Below, piece by piece: positions 7,092-14,916 of a DNA stretch of 23,255 nucleotides. The DNA is from an uncultured Clostridia bacterium (GTDB lineage: Bacteria > Bacillota_A > Clostridia > TANB77 > CAG-508): positions 1 to 23,255 of the forward strand of contig CANQLP010000019.1 of the NCBI GenBank assembly GCA_947624725.1. Direction: 5' to 3'. The position numbers and the translations under genes are program-made. Numbering within the stretch: position 1 is the first letter of the stretch; the number at the start of each line of letters is the position of its first letter. Under the pieces are notes generated by a model. It was not told the origin of the DNA and ran no database searches. It was given only the letters and a program-made list of their open reading frames with translations.

Positions 7092-8525
7092 ATGAGAAAT
7101 TACGAAGAAATTTTTAAAGGTTTAAAAGGAATTAGTAAAGGAGAACTAGAAAACAGAATGTCAGAAATAGAGAAAGTGAAAATGCAAAAATTCGAATTAA
7201 GTGGAAGAGCAACTAGTGAAGAAGGTTTAAATAGAGATATTAAAAATCTAGAAGCATATTTTTCACAATATGACGAAAATGTACCTGAAGAAGAAAAGGG
7301 AAAATATGAAAAGGCAAAAGAAAGATATGAAGAATTAAAAGCTGCAAAAGAGAGATTAGATGCAGGAAAAGTAGATTATGAAAAAAGTACATATCCTGAA
7401 TATGATTCTTTCAGTATAAAAGATTGCAAAAAAGAGGAAAAAAGACTTGCAGTTTGGGGAAAAATTAGAGAACCTATGGAAGAAGAATGGGACAAGGTAT
7501 CTAGCAGAAGAAGTGAATTAGATGAAAAGCTTGCTGAAGTAGAAAACGAATATAATGCAGCAAAAGAGATAGAAGATAAGCACCAAGCGCTAGAAAACGA
7601 ATTAAAAGAATTAGAAGAATATTTTGCAAAGTATGAAAAAACAATGCTTGATAATAATTATCAAGAAAACAAAGAATTATTTGACAAAACTATATATAAA
7701 GAAAAACAAGCAAGATATAAAGAAATCGAAGAAGAAAGAAAAGCACTTCCAGTAAGTAATTTTAAAGCAGTTTCAGAAAAGACAAATAAATTAAAAGAAG
7801 AATATAATGCACAAGATTTAGCATTAAGAGAAGACGAAGATAAAATAGAAAACAAAGTAGCATTTTTCACAGACGAAAACAATTGGGAAACAGTAATGCA
7901 AATGTCAGATGGAGATATAAGAGAAAAAATAACAGGTAAAAGAGAAAAAACTGTATACATACCTACAAGAAATGAAAACTATAGTGAAACAACAGTTGTT
8001 CCAAAAGCAAGAGAAGAAGTAAAGAAAGAAGAAAAGGCAGAAAAAGAAGAAAAAGTAGAAGAAGCATCATTAACAAATAGATATGAAGATAAACATCCAA
8101 TTCTTGCAAAAATACCATTCTTAACAAAAATCGCAAATAGATTTATGGAGAGAAGAGATGAAAGAAAGAGAACGATAAGAGAATACTATGAAAAATATGC
8201 AGATGCTTATCTAAAAAAACCTGGATTACTTCAAAAGTTTGCAATAAGATATTTTCCACCTATGAGAAGTAAAATAGAGAGGAGAATAGATGAAATAATT
8301 AGTGAAACTCCTTCAGGAATAACTCTAGATGAAGATTTTGAAGAGTCAGGAGACTTAAAGGAAGGTGTTACAGTAGGAGAATTAAAACAAAGTACAATAG
8401 ATCCTAATTCTCGTGCTGGAAAAAGATTAATGCTTAATAAAGAATTAAAGGTAGGAGAATATAATCCAGTTATTTCAAATGAGGAACAATCAGAAGAAAC
8501 AGAAATAATAGAAGAAGAAAGATAA
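7092..8525 (+). CDS. coiled-coil, Glu/Lys-rich cytoplasmic protein of unknown function
   Basis: This 477-residue protein is not recognised. ATG 7092 follows AAGGAGG at good distance. Residues 1 to about 300 are dominated by E and K with heptad-like hydrophobic spacing (repeated EELKAAKERL- and ELKELEEYF-like stretches), so long helical coiled coils are likely. A very charged KKEEKAEKEEK linker near 315 is followed by a more ordered basic segment around 330-400 (HPILAKIPFLTKIANRF, then YFPPMRSKIERR) and an acidic tail ending EEER. I see no signal peptide, membrane segment, Cys motif or nucleotide-binding motif. It has its own promoter and sits between trmFO and the rpmG operon. A structural or scaffold role is only a guess. 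Confidence 0.85.
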   Translation: MRNYEEIFKGLKGISKGELENRMSEIEKVKMQKFELSGRATSEEGLNRDIKNLEAYFSQYDENVPEEEKGKYEKAKERYEELKAAKERLDAGKVDYEKSTYPEYDSFSIKDCKKEEKRLAVWGKIREPMEEEWDKVSSRRSELDEKLAEVENEYNAAKEIEDKHQALENELKELEEYFAKYEKTMLDNNYQENKELFDKTIYKEKQARYKEIEEERKALPVSNFKAVSEKTNKLKEEYNAQDLALREDEDKIENKVAFFTDENNWETVMQMSDGDIREKITGKREKTVYIPTRNENYSETTVVPKAREEVKKEEKAEKEEKVEEASLTNRYEDKHPILAKIPFLTKIANRFMERRDERKRTIREYYEKYADAYLKKPGLLQKFAIRYFPPMRSKIERRIDEIISETPSGITLDEDFEESGDLKEGVTVGELKQSTIDPNSRAGKRLMLNKELKVGEYNPVISNEEQSEETEIIEEER

Positions 8526-8544
8526 ATAAAATTATGTAGATATG

Positions 8545-8573
8545 TTGACAAATAAAAAAAAATATGATAAAAT
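8545..8573 (+). promoter_or_regulatory. promoter of the rpmG-secE-nusG-ribosomal protein operon
   Basis: TTGACA (8545-8550), 17 bases, then TAAAAT (8568-8573). The predicted start near 8580 lies inside the perfect inverted repeat that follows. Confidence 0.8.
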
Positions 8574-8575
8574 AT

Positions 8576-8606
8576 GTGAACATGTATTGAGGTTATACAT
8601 GTTCAC
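8576..8606 (+). repeat. perfect 12-bp inverted repeat at the operon start
   Basis: GTGAACATGTAT (8576-8587) and ATACATGTTCAC (8595-8606) are exact reverse complements around a 7-base loop TGAGGTT. It begins 2 bases after the -10 box, so it could be an operator or, if transcribed, a 5' stem-loop. The following ATCGTTATTTT has too few T in a row for a convincing terminator. Confidence 0.75.
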
Positions 8607-8667
8607 ATCGTTATTTTAACCAAATTATTAAATGAATGAGAAACATAAATTACGGAGGTGTATTTTA

Positions 8668-8832
8668 ATGGCTGCAAAAGGTCCAAGAGAAAATATTACT
8701 TTAGAATGTACAGAATGTAAAAGAAGAAATTACATGACATCTAAAAACAAAAGAAACAATACAGACAGATTAGAAGTAGTAAAATACTGCAAATTTTGCA
8801 AAAAGCGTACTACACACAAAGAAACAAAATAA
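8668..8832 (+). CDS. rpmG: 50S ribosomal protein L33, zinc-ribbon form
   Basis: This 54-residue protein has the L33 pattern. [10 protein letters not shown] and later [15 protein letters not shown] supply two CxxC pairs that bind zinc in the Cys-containing form of L33, which sits near the E-site of the large subunit. The ATG at 8668 follows GGAGGTG; an in-frame ATG at 8632 has no such site. It is the first gene of the operon and precedes secE by 32 bases, the usual rpmG-secE-nusG order of Bacillota. Confidence 0.96.
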   Translation: MAAKGPRENITLECTECKRRNYMTSKNKRNNTDRLEVVKYCKFCKKRTTHKETK

Positions 8833-8864
8833 CTTTTATTTAATGGAGGTGCTAAAAGTAGAAA

Positions 8865-9236
8865 ATGGGAAAGACAGATAAAACAGAAAAAGATACAAAA
8901 AAACAAAGACATTTTTGGAAAGATTTTAAAGCTGAATTAAAAAAAGTTATTTGGCCAACTAGAAGTCAAGTTGTAAATAATACAATAATAGTTTTAGTTA
9001 TTGTTGTAATTATTACTGCTATTGTATTTGTATTAGATTTAGCTTTTGAAGCTTTAAATACATACGGAATAGATAAATTAAAGACTTTAGTACAAAATTC
9101 AGTAGTATCAGATGATGTAAACAATACAGTAGTATTAGATGAAAATACTGCAGTAGAGGAAACGCCAGAAGATAGCAATATTGCTGAAGATATTGAAGCG
9201 CCAGATGATGTGGCAAATGTTGAAAATGTTTCTTAA
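8865..9236 (+). CDS. secE: preprotein translocase subunit SecE
   Basis: SecE clamps the SecY channel in the cytoplasmic membrane. The family signature FKAELKKVIWPTRSQV at about residues 24-39 is followed by one transmembrane helix (about 43-65). The total of 123 residues is long for the single-helix form, because an acidic tail of about 45 residues rich in D, E, N and V follows the helix. GGAGGT lies 14 bases upstream of the ATG, a rather long gap, but no better start is visible. It lies between rpmG and nusG as usual. Confidence 0.94.
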   Translation: MGKTDKTEKDTKKQRHFWKDFKAELKKVIWPTRSQVVNNTIIVLVIVVIITAIVFVLDLAFEALNTYGIDKLKTLVQNSVVSDDVNNTVVLDENTAVEETPEDSNIAEDIEAPDDVANVENVS

Positions 9237-9262
9237 ATAGGTTTTAAGGGAGTGATATAAAA

Positions 9263-9796
9263 ATGGCTCACCAAATTGAAGATTCTGTAGCTAGATGGTA
9301 TGTTATACATACATATTCTGGTTATGAAAATAAAGTAAAAACTGACCTTGAGAAAATGGTAAAAAATAGAGAGCTTGAAGATTATTTCTTTGATATTATA
9401 GTTCCGATGGAAGAACAAATTGAAATAAAAGATGGAAAAAGAAAAGCAAATCTAAAAAAAGTTTTCCCAGGATATGTTTTAATAAAAATGATAGTAACAG
9501 ATGAAACTTGGTATATAGTAAGAAATACTAGAGGAGTTACAGGTTTCGTAGGTTCAGGCACAAATCCTATACCTCTTACAGATGAGGAAATAAGAAATAT
9601 GGGATTTGAAGAAATGCCAATAAAGATTGATTATGATATTAATGAATCAGTAAAGGTCATTAATGGACCATTAGAAGGATTTATTGGAGTAGTTCAAGAG
9701 ATAAACAAAGAAAAAGGAAAAGTAAAAGTTCTTGTTTCAATGTTTGGCAGAGAAACTCCAGTAGAACTAGAATTTTCACAGGTACAAAAAATCTAA
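9263..9796 (+). CDS. nusG: transcription termination/antitermination factor NusG
   Basis: NusG binds RNA polymerase and links it to Rho or the ribosome. The NGN domain is clear: RWYVIHTYSGYENKV (about residues 11-25), VFPGYVLI and WYIVRNTRGVTGFVG. The C-terminal KOW domain has GPLEGFIGVVQEI and the ending VELEFSQVQKI. The 177-residue length is normal. A GGGAGTG site lies just before the ATG. It is 26 bases after secE and 38 before rplK, within one operon. Confidence 0.97.
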   Translation: MAHQIEDSVARWYVIHTYSGYENKVKTDLEKMVKNRELEDYFFDIIVPMEEQIEIKDGKRKANLKKVFPGYVLIKMIVTDETWYIVRNTRGVTGFVGSGTNPIPLTDEEIRNMGFEEMPIKIDYDINESVKVINGPLEGFIGVVQEINKEKGKVKVLVSMFGRETPVELEFSQVQKI

Positions 9797-9834
9797 ATAG
9801 ATTTAGATAAATGAGAAAGGAGTGCGTATTCCAA

Positions 9835-10260
9835 ATGGCACAAAAAGAAATAACAAATGTAATTAAATTACAAATAGAAGCTGGAAAAGCAACACCAGCT
9901 CCACCAGTAGGACCAGCCTTAGGTTCAAGTGGTGTTAACATTATGCAATTCGTAAAAGAATTTAATGACAGAACAGCAAATCAACCAGGAATGATAATCC
10001 CAGTAGTTATTACAGTATATTCTGATAAATCTTTTGAATTTGTAACAAAGGTTCCACCAGTAGCTGTATTAATTAAAAAAGCCATAAAAATAGAAAAAGG
10101 TTCTGGAAAACCAAATAAAGAAAAGGTTGCAAAGATTACTGAAGAACAAGTAAGACAAATTGCAGAACAAAAAATGGAAGACTTAAATGCAGCATCTGTT
10201 GAAGCTGCTATGAGTATGGTTAAGGGGACGGCGCGTTCGATGGGCATCGTCGTAGAGTAA
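9835..10260 (+). CDS. rplK: 50S ribosomal protein L11
   Basis: L11 forms the GTPase-associated stalk base on 23S rRNA. The start [19 protein letters not shown], then [19 protein letters not shown], and the end [11 protein letters not shown] are classic, and 141 residues is the standard length. ATG 9835 is preferred to the in-frame ATG 9811 because the AAAGGAG site lies between them. The last codons (about 10222-10257: GGG ACG GCG CGT TCG ATG GGC ATC GTC) are much richer in G and C than the rest of the gene. The stop codon is also the first three bases of a 125-bp palindrome. Confidence 0.97.
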   Translation: MAQKEITNVIKLQIEAGKATPAPPVGPALGSSGVNIMQFVKEFNDRTANQPGMIIPVVITVYSDKSFEFVTKVPPVAVLIKKAIKIEKGSGKPNKEKVAKITEEQVRQIAEQKMEDLNAASVEAAMSMVKGTARSMGIVVE

Positions 10261-10382
10261 AACACATGAAAAGCAGCATCTTGCGTCGTCAATCATCGCA
10301 AAATATTTTTCAACAACCACGAGGTTAGTCTCAAAATATTTTGCTTGATTTCCTAGCAATCTACTACTTTTGATGCGTTTTA
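10258..10382. repeat. 125-bp imperfect palindrome (MITE-like or mRNA hairpin) between rplK and rplA
   Basis: The two halves are inverted copies. TAAAAC.CAT.AAAAG at the left end (from 10258) matches the reverse complement of the right end (to 10382). The inner arms share GCAAAATATTTT (10298-10309 with 10333-10344), and the apex is AACC-ACGA-GGTT (10315-10326). The symmetry centre coincides with the element centre. It has the shape of a miniature inverted-repeat element but would also form a long hairpin in the operon mRNA. I see no second copy in this window and no clear target duplication. Confidence 0.75.
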
Positions 10383-10426
10383 GAAAAATTAAGGTTAATT
10401 ACGCAAAATTTGCGAATTAAAATATA

Positions 10427-10470
10427 TTGGGAGAAGTCGGAAAGAACGATTTCGTTATTACCAAAGGAGG
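10427..10470 (+). promoter_or_regulatory. possible L1 autoregulatory mRNA site ahead of rplA
   Basis: TTGG (10427-10430) can pair with CCAA (10461-10464). It encloses GGAGAAGTCGG and a small AACGA/TCGTT hairpin, and the AAAGGAGG site follows directly. L1 is known in many bacteria to bind a 23S-like stem in its own mRNA. The position next to the rplA ribosome site and the GGGAG...ACC arrangement fit, but the match is by eye only. Confidence 0.4.
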
Positions 10471-10476
10471 TTTAAA

Positions 10477-11160
10477 ATGAAAAGAGGAAAAAGATACGAG
10501 AATGCAATGAAACTCGTAGAAAAGGGAAAATTATATGAAGCAAAAGAAGCTTTAGATATAATTGAAAAATTCCCAAAAACAAAGTTTGACGAAACAGTTG
10601 AACTTCATGTAAAGTTAGGTGTTGATTCAAAACACGCAGATCAACAAGTTAGAGGTACAGTAGTACTTCCAAACGGTACAGGAAAAACTTTAAGAGTATT
10701 AGTATTTGCAAAAGGACCAAAAGCTGATGAAGCTAAAAATGCTGGAGCAGATTTTGTTGGAGCAGAAGAACTAATACCAAAAATTGAAAAAGAGAATTGG
10801 TTTGACTATGATGTAATAGTTGCAACTCCTGATATGATGGGTGTTGTAGGTCGTTTAGGAAAGGTTTTAGGACCAAAAGGATTAATGCCAAACCCTAAAT
10901 CTGGAACAGTTACAATGGATGTTGCAAAAGCAATCGCTGATATTAAATCAGGAAAAGTTGAATACAGATTAGACAAAACAAATATAATTCATTTAGGTTT
11001 TGGAAAAGTATCATTTGGTGCTGAAAAATTATTAGAAAACTATAACACAGTTATGGAAGCAATAATTAAAGCAAAACCAGTTGCAGCAAAAGGACAATAT
11101 ATTAGAACAGTATCAATTTCAACAACAATGGGACCTGGATTATTTATAGATCAAAAATAA
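10477..11160 (+). CDS. rplA: 50S ribosomal protein L1
   Basis: L1 forms the mobile L1 stalk near the tRNA exit site and represses its own mRNA. The sequence begins [14 protein letters not shown] and has [20 protein letters not shown] (about 37-56), the core [20 protein letters not shown] (about 125-144) and the end [12 protein letters not shown]. The 227-residue length is typical. AAAGGAGG precedes the ATG. The gap of 216 bases from rplK is unusually long and is filled by the palindrome and the candidate L1 site. Confidence 0.97.
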   Translation: MKRGKRYENAMKLVEKGKLYEAKEALDIIEKFPKTKFDETVELHVKLGVDSKHADQQVRGTVVLPNGTGKTLRVLVFAKGPKADEAKNAGADFVGAEELIPKIEKENWFDYDVIVATPDMMGVVGRLGKVLGPKGLMPNPKSGTVTMDVAKAIADIKSGKVEYRLDKTNIIHLGFGKVSFGAEKLLENYNTVMEAIIKAKPVAAKGQYIRTVSISTTMGPGLFIDQK

Positions 11161-11175
11161 AAATGAAAATAATAT

Positions 11176-11235
11176 CCTAAGACAGTAGGTAAGTAGATAA
11201 CTTATAAATCCTACCGAGGAAAATTTGAGAAATAT
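11176..11235 (+). ncRNA. L10 leader (ribosomal protein L10-binding mRNA domain)
   Basis: The pattern ACAGTAGGTAAGT (from 11182), CTTATAAATCCTACCGAGG (11201-11219) and then ATTTG resembles the known L10 leader of Bacillota. There L10-L12 binding controls a downstream terminator. AGTAGG pairs with CCTACC-type bases. It sits directly between rplA and the hairpin at 11236, as expected for control of rplJ-rplL. Confidence 0.85.
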
Positions 11236-11295
11236 AAACTCAAGTATTTACTCTGTATGGAAATGTTTTAGGGTAGATACTTGAGTTTTTGTTTT
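11236..11295 (+). terminator. L10-leader attenuator terminator
   Basis: AAACTCAAGTATTTACTC (11236-11253) pairs over 18 positions, with G-U pairs, with GGGTAGATACTTGAGTTT (11271-11288). TTTTTGTTTT follows the stem. It lies about 60 bases before rplJ and would stop transcription when L10-L12 is in excess. Confidence 0.88.
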
Positions 11296-11354
11296 AAGTC
11301 TGACAACGCAATACGAAGTTTATTTTGCGAATTTAAGAGGAGGTGAAAGAAAAA

Positions 11355-11864
11355 GTGGCAAACGAAAAAATCATTAAGCAAAAAGAAGAAGAAGTAAACT
11401 CTTTAGCAGAAAAAATGAAAGATGCAAAATTAGTATTATTTGCAGACTATCGTGGAATTAATGTTGAAGATGTTACAAAACTTAGAAGTACATTAAGAAA
11501 ATCAGATTCTGAATATAAAATAGTTAAAAACAATATTTCAAGAAGAGCATTAGAAAAATGTGGAATCGAAGGATTAGATTCAGCAGTAGAAGGACCTACA
11601 GCTGTAATAATCGGAAAAGCAGATTATTTAGAACCTGCAAAAGCAATATATGAATATACAAAAGAACACGACTTTTATAAAATTAAAGGTGGTGTTATAG
11701 AAGGCAAAGTAATGAATGCAGAAGAAATAATTACACTTGCAAAACTACCATCAAGAGAAACACTTATTGGAATGCTTGCTGGTGGATTACTTGGAACTAT
11801 TTCAAAATTTGCAGTTGCAATTGATCAAGTTCGTATTCAAAAAGAAAACGCAGCAAATGCGTAA
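11355..11864 (+). CDS. rplJ: 50S ribosomal protein L10
   Basis: L10 anchors the L7/L12 stalk to 23S rRNA. The protein has 169 residues. LVLFADYRGINVEDVTKLR, YKIVKNNISRRALE and EGPTAVI mark the globular N-terminal domain, and a C-terminal helix for L12 dimers follows LLGTISKFAVAIDQV. I chose the GTG at 11355. GAGGAGGTG at 11337-11345 is its ribosome site and overlaps an earlier in-frame GTG. Expression is probably controlled by the L10 leader just upstream. Confidence 0.96.
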   Translation: MANEKIIKQKEEEVNSLAEKMKDAKLVLFADYRGINVEDVTKLRSTLRKSDSEYKIVKNNISRRALEKCGIEGLDSAVEGPTAVIIGKADYLEPAKAIYEYTKEHDFYKIKGGVIEGKVMNAEEIITLAKLPSRETLIGMLAGGLLGTISKFAVAIDQVRIQKENAANA

Positions 11865-11904
11865 TTTAAAAATTTATTATTAAAAATTTAGGAGGAATTT
11901 TAAA

Positions 11905-12276
11905 ATGGCAAAAATAGAAGAGTTATTAGAGACAATCGATAGTTTAACAGTTGTTGAATTATCAGAATTAGTTAAAGGAATTGAAGAAAAATATGGAGTA
12001 TCTGCAGTAGCAGCTGCAGCACCAGCAGCAGGAGCAGCAGGAGCTGCCGCAGCAGCTGAAGAAAAAACATCATTCAATGTTGTATTAAAAGAAGCAGGAG
12101 CAAACAAAATCCAAGTTATCAAAGTAGTTAGAGATGCAACAGGATTAGGATTAAAAGAAGCTAAAGACTTAGTTGATGGAGCTCCAAAGACAGTTAAAGA
12201 AAATGCTTCTAAAGAAGAAGCTGAAGACTTAAAAGCTAAATTTACAGAAGCAGGAGCTGTTGTAGAATTAGCATAA
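11905..12276 (+). CDS. rplL: 50S ribosomal protein L7/L12
   Basis: This 123-residue stalk protein recruits translation GTPases. The N-terminal dimerisation part ([20 protein letters not shown]) is joined by an Ala/Gly-rich hinge (about residues 33-51) to the conserved C-terminal domain with [20 protein letters not shown] and [17 protein letters not shown] precedes the ATG. It is the last gene of the operon; a long terminator hairpin follows and rpoB is not downstream, unlike in many bacteria. Confidence 0.98.
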   Translation: MAKIEELLETIDSLTVVELSELVKGIEEKYGVSAVAAAAPAAGAAGAAAAAEEKTSFNVVLKEAGANKIQVIKVVRDATGLGLKEAKDLVDGAPKTVKENASKEEAEDLKAKFTEAGAVVELA

Positions 12277-12307
12277 GCTAGTATAACAAATTAATTCATA
12301 AAAAATA

Positions 12308-12403
12308 TCGAAAACCCTCTATTAATATTTATTGTCAAAACATATTTTGGGTATCTCAAATGGGAATTGACAAATAAATACTAATAGAGGGCTTCGATTT
12401 TTA
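12308..12403 (+). terminator. long-stem terminator of the ribosomal-protein operon
   Basis: Two arms of about 30 bases (12308-12337 and 12367-12397) are nearly complete reverse complements, sharing CCCTCTATTA.TATTTATT and TCGA at the base. The stem is followed by TTTTTATA (12398-12405). The inner loop holds CAAAACATATTTTG. This is much longer than a minimal terminator and may also protect the mRNA 3' end. Confidence 0.85.
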
Positions 12404-12426
12404 TATAGCAAAATATAATCATAAGC

Positions 12427-12455
12427 TTGAATAATAAATTCTATAATGTTATACT
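12427..12455 (+). promoter_or_regulatory. promoter of the deaminase gene
   Basis: TTGAAT (12427-12432), 17 bases, TATACT (12450-12455), 22 bases upstream of the ATG at 12478. The short leader fits with the GGAGG site at 12463-12467. Confidence 0.6.
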
Positions 12456-12477
12456 AACTTATGGAGGAAAATAAAAA

Positions 12478-13764
12478 ATGGATATATTGATTAAAAATTG
12501 TAACTTAATTTCAATGTCAGATAGAAAACCAAGAATTCAAGAACATATGAGTATATATATAGAAAATGGCATTATAACACAAATTGCAAGTGAAGTTACT
12601 CCAGAAATAGGTGCGAAAATTATAGATGCAGATGGAAAAATATGCATGCCAGGCTTAATTAATACACATGCACACTTAGCAATGAGTGTTTTTCGTGAAA
12701 CACTTGATGGATACACATTGCAAGACTGGTTAAACAAGAAAATTTGGCCCATGGAGGACAAATTAACAAGAGAAGACATATATTATGCCTCACTTCTTTC
12801 GTGCCTTGAAATGATAAGTACAGGCACTGTAATGGCAAATGATCAATACTTCATGGCAGAGGATACAATAAGAGCAGCAATTGAAATAGGTATGAGGCTT
12901 CAAGTTACACAAACTGTAAATGATGTAGGAAATCTTCAAGAAGAAAGAATAGAAAAATTAAGAAACTTAGTAGAAAACTATAAAAATAGATATGATTTAA
13001 TTACACTAAATGTAGGAATACACGGGCTTTATACAACAGGAGAAAAAACAGTAAGAGAACTAATAGAATATGCAAAAGAAAATGAATTGCCAATACACAT
13101 GCATTATTGTGAAAATCAGAAAGAAGTAGAGGATATAAAAGCAAATTATAATGTAGAAAGTCCAGTAGAGGTTTTAAAAGAATACTTTCTAGACACTCAC
13201 AATATTTTAGCACATGCTGTAAAAGTAACTGATGAAGAAATAGATGCTTTAAGCAAAATGGATGTAAGTATTGCACATTGCCCTGTAAGTAATTTAAGAC
13301 TTGGATGTGGGGTTGCACCTATCCAAAAAATGTTAGATAAAAGAATAAATGTATCTCTTGGTACAGATGGACAAGGTAGTGGTTCTAATTTAGATATGTT
13401 TGAAGCAATGAAATTTGCAGCACTTTTGCAAAAGGGTGTATATGAAAATTCTAAGAATATGGATTGCTATGAGGTTTTAAAAATGGCAACAATAAATGGA
13501 GCAAAAGCACTTGGACTAGAAAATGAAATAGGAAGTATTGAAGAAGGAAAAAGTGCAGATATAATTTTATTGGACTTAGATACAGAACTTACAAATCCAA
13601 AGGGAAATATCTTTTCAGATATTGTATATAATGCAAAGGGAAGCAATGTTTCTCATACAATTATAAAAGGAAAACTTTTAATGGAAGATAGAGAACTTGT
13701 AAATGTAGATAAATATGAAATATTTAATAAATGTGAAGAAATTATAAAAAGAATAAGTAAATAA
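12478..13764 (+). CDS. mtaD: amidohydrolase, probable 5-methylthioadenosine/S-adenosylhomocysteine deaminase
   Basis: This 428-residue cytoplasmic metal hydrolase belongs to the amidohydrolase family. It probably converts MTA or SAH to the inosyl products in methionine and purine salvage. Visible motifs are the metal site NTHAHLAMSVFR (about residues 61-72), HMHYCEN (about 203-209), LAHAVKV, AHCPVSNLRLGCGVAPI and LGTDGQGSGSNLDMFEAM with the metal-binding Asp. The C-terminal part has the usual ANGAKALGLENEIGSIEEGKSADI-like layout. GGAGG precedes the ATG. A related guanine or other nucleoside deaminase cannot be fully excluded, but the LRLGCGVAP and GSNLDMF patterns favour the MtaD/SahH-deaminase branch. 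Confidence 0.86.
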   Translation: MDILIKNCNLISMSDRKPRIQEHMSIYIENGIITQIASEVTPEIGAKIIDADGKICMPGLINTHAHLAMSVFRETLDGYTLQDWLNKKIWPMEDKLTREDIYYASLLSCLEMISTGTVMANDQYFMAEDTIRAAIEIGMRLQVTQTVNDVGNLQEERIEKLRNLVENYKNRYDLITLNVGIHGLYTTGEKTVRELIEYAKENELPIHMHYCENQKEVEDIKANYNVESPVEVLKEYFLDTHNILAHAVKVTDEEIDALSKMDVSIAHCPVSNLRLGCGVAPIQKMLDKRINVSLGTDGQGSGSNLDMFEAMKFAALLQKGVYENSKNMDCYEVLKMATINGAKALGLENEIGSIEEGKSADIILLDLDTELTNPKGNIFSDIVYNAKGSNVSHTIIKGKLLMEDRELVNVDKYEIFNKCEEIIKRISK

Positions 13765-13784
13765 AAATATAAAAACAAAAAAAT

Positions 13785-13812
13785 AATAGGGGAGCAATTG
13801 CACCCCTATTTA
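13785..13812. terminator. bidirectional terminator between mtaD and galU
   Basis: AATAGGGG (13785-13792) pairs with CCCCTATT (13803-13810), and GCAATTGC lies in the loop. On the minus strand it ends in a run of seven T, so it is especially strong for galU. On the plus strand the tail is TATTATCTTT. Confidence 0.85.
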
Positions 13813-13818
13813 TTATCT

Positions 13819-14688
13819 TTAAATATCTAAATTTTTCAAAAACTCTATAAATGGTTCTCTAAGCTCAGGTCTATTTAAAGTCTCATCAACTGCAGCCATT
13901 ACAAAGCCTAATTTATCTCCAGAATCAAATCTCTTGCTTTTATAATCATAGGCATAAACGCCTTCCTTGGTTCCAACCATAGCATTGTATGCATCAGTAA
14001 CTTGAATCTCTCCATTCTTTCCAGGCTTCATGTCCTCCAAATATTTGAAAATATCTGGCATTAAAACATGCCTATCAGAAATAGCAAGATTTGATTTTGT
14101 TTCACTAATTTGTGGCTTTTCTTGTAATTTTTCAGCTTTATAAAAGCCATCAGAAATTTGGACACCAGAAACATTACCGTATTTTGGAACATCCTTCCAA
14201 TCTACTTTTTCAACGCCAATTACTGAACCACCACATTCTTCATGCTTTTCAATTATCTCCTTTAAACATGGTTTTTCTCCATGAAAAACAACATCTCCGT
14301 AGAGAATAGCAAATGGCTCATTTCCTATAATATCTTTTGCTTGATAGATAGCGTGTCCTAATCCTTTAGCGCCACCTTGTTGTTCTATAAAATGTAATTT
14401 AGCTCCATGAGCTAAATCTGTAACTTGTGGAATAAATTTTTCTTTTCCTCTTTCTATTAAAAAATCTTTAAGTTCATTATCTTCTTTAAAATAATCTTGT
14501 ATGACATCTTTTTTTCTGCCAATAACCATTACAATTTCATCAATGCCTGATTCAACAGCTTCATCTACTATGTATTGAATAATAGGCTTATCTAATATGG
14601 TAAGCATGCATTTAGGAACTGATTTACAAGCAGGTAAAAACCTTGTTGCGAAACCAGCTATTGGTATAACTGCCTTTCTTACACTCAT
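13819..14688 (-). CDS. galU: UTP--glucose-1-phosphate uridylyltransferase (GalU family)
   Basis: This 289-residue nucleotidyltransferase should form UDP-glucose for cell-surface glycans. It begins MSVRKAVIPIAGFATRFLP and continues with DKPIIQYIVDEAVESGIDEI, GLGHAIYQAK, AILYGDVVF and the late NGEIQVTDA and KRFDSGDKLGF, all typical of GalU. Small departures are visible in the nucleotide loop: FATR replaces LGTR, and VPKCML replaces the usual IPKEML. GAGGAGGAAA lies before the ATG. It is convergent with mtaD and divergent from purM. Sugar specificity could differ from glucose, since the family includes related uridylyl- and thymidylyltransferases. Confidence 0.92.
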   Translation of the reverse strand: MSVRKAVIPIAGFATRFLPACKSVPKCMLTILDKPIIQYIVDEAVESGIDEIVMVIGRKKDVIQDYFKEDNELKDFLIERGKEKFIPQVTDLAHGAKLHFIEQQGGAKGLGHAIYQAKDIIGNEPFAILYGDVVFHGEKPCLKEIIEKHEECGGSVIGVEKVDWKDVPKYGNVSGVQISDGFYKAEKLQEKPQISETKSNLAISDRHVLMPDIFKYLEDMKPGKNGEIQVTDAYNAMVGTKEGVYAYDYKSKRFDSGDKLGFVMAAVDETLNRPELREPFIEFLKNLDI

Positions 14689-14731
14689 TGTGATTTCCTC
14701 CTCTATAAGTTTATGCCCAAATTATAACAAT

Positions 14732-14760
14732 ATTTTATAATATATAATTATTTTCGTCAA
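14732..14760 (-). promoter_or_regulatory. promoter of galU
   Basis: On the minus strand TTGACG (14760-14755), 17 bases, TAAAAT (14737-14732), about 43 bases before the ATG. Confidence 0.65.
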
Positions 14761-14824
14761 TAGTTTAATTTACATAATTATAAAAATTAAGGAAAACTAA
14801 ATATATTTTGAATATATTCCTCTA

Positions 14825-14853
14825 TTGACAAAGTGCATCTCCCATAATATAAT
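14825..14853 (+). promoter_or_regulatory. promoter of the purM-like gene
   Basis: Perfect TTGACA (14825-14830), 17 bases, perfect TATAAT (14848-14853). The start near 14860 gives a leader of about 57 bases. I see no purine riboswitch in it. Confidence 0.88.
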
Positions 14854-14916
14854 TTATTTGTCGAAATATAAGATAAGCTATTCTAAAATAAGATGACACA
14901 GGGAGGAATAATATAA

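Noticed and set aside
11343..11354. Upstream GTG start of rplJ
   Set aside because: It lies within GAGGAGGTG, the ribosome site for the GTG at 11355.
14854..14916. Purine riboswitch upstream of the purM-like gene
   Set aside because: The leader is about 57 bases and shows no purine aptamer pattern or terminator.
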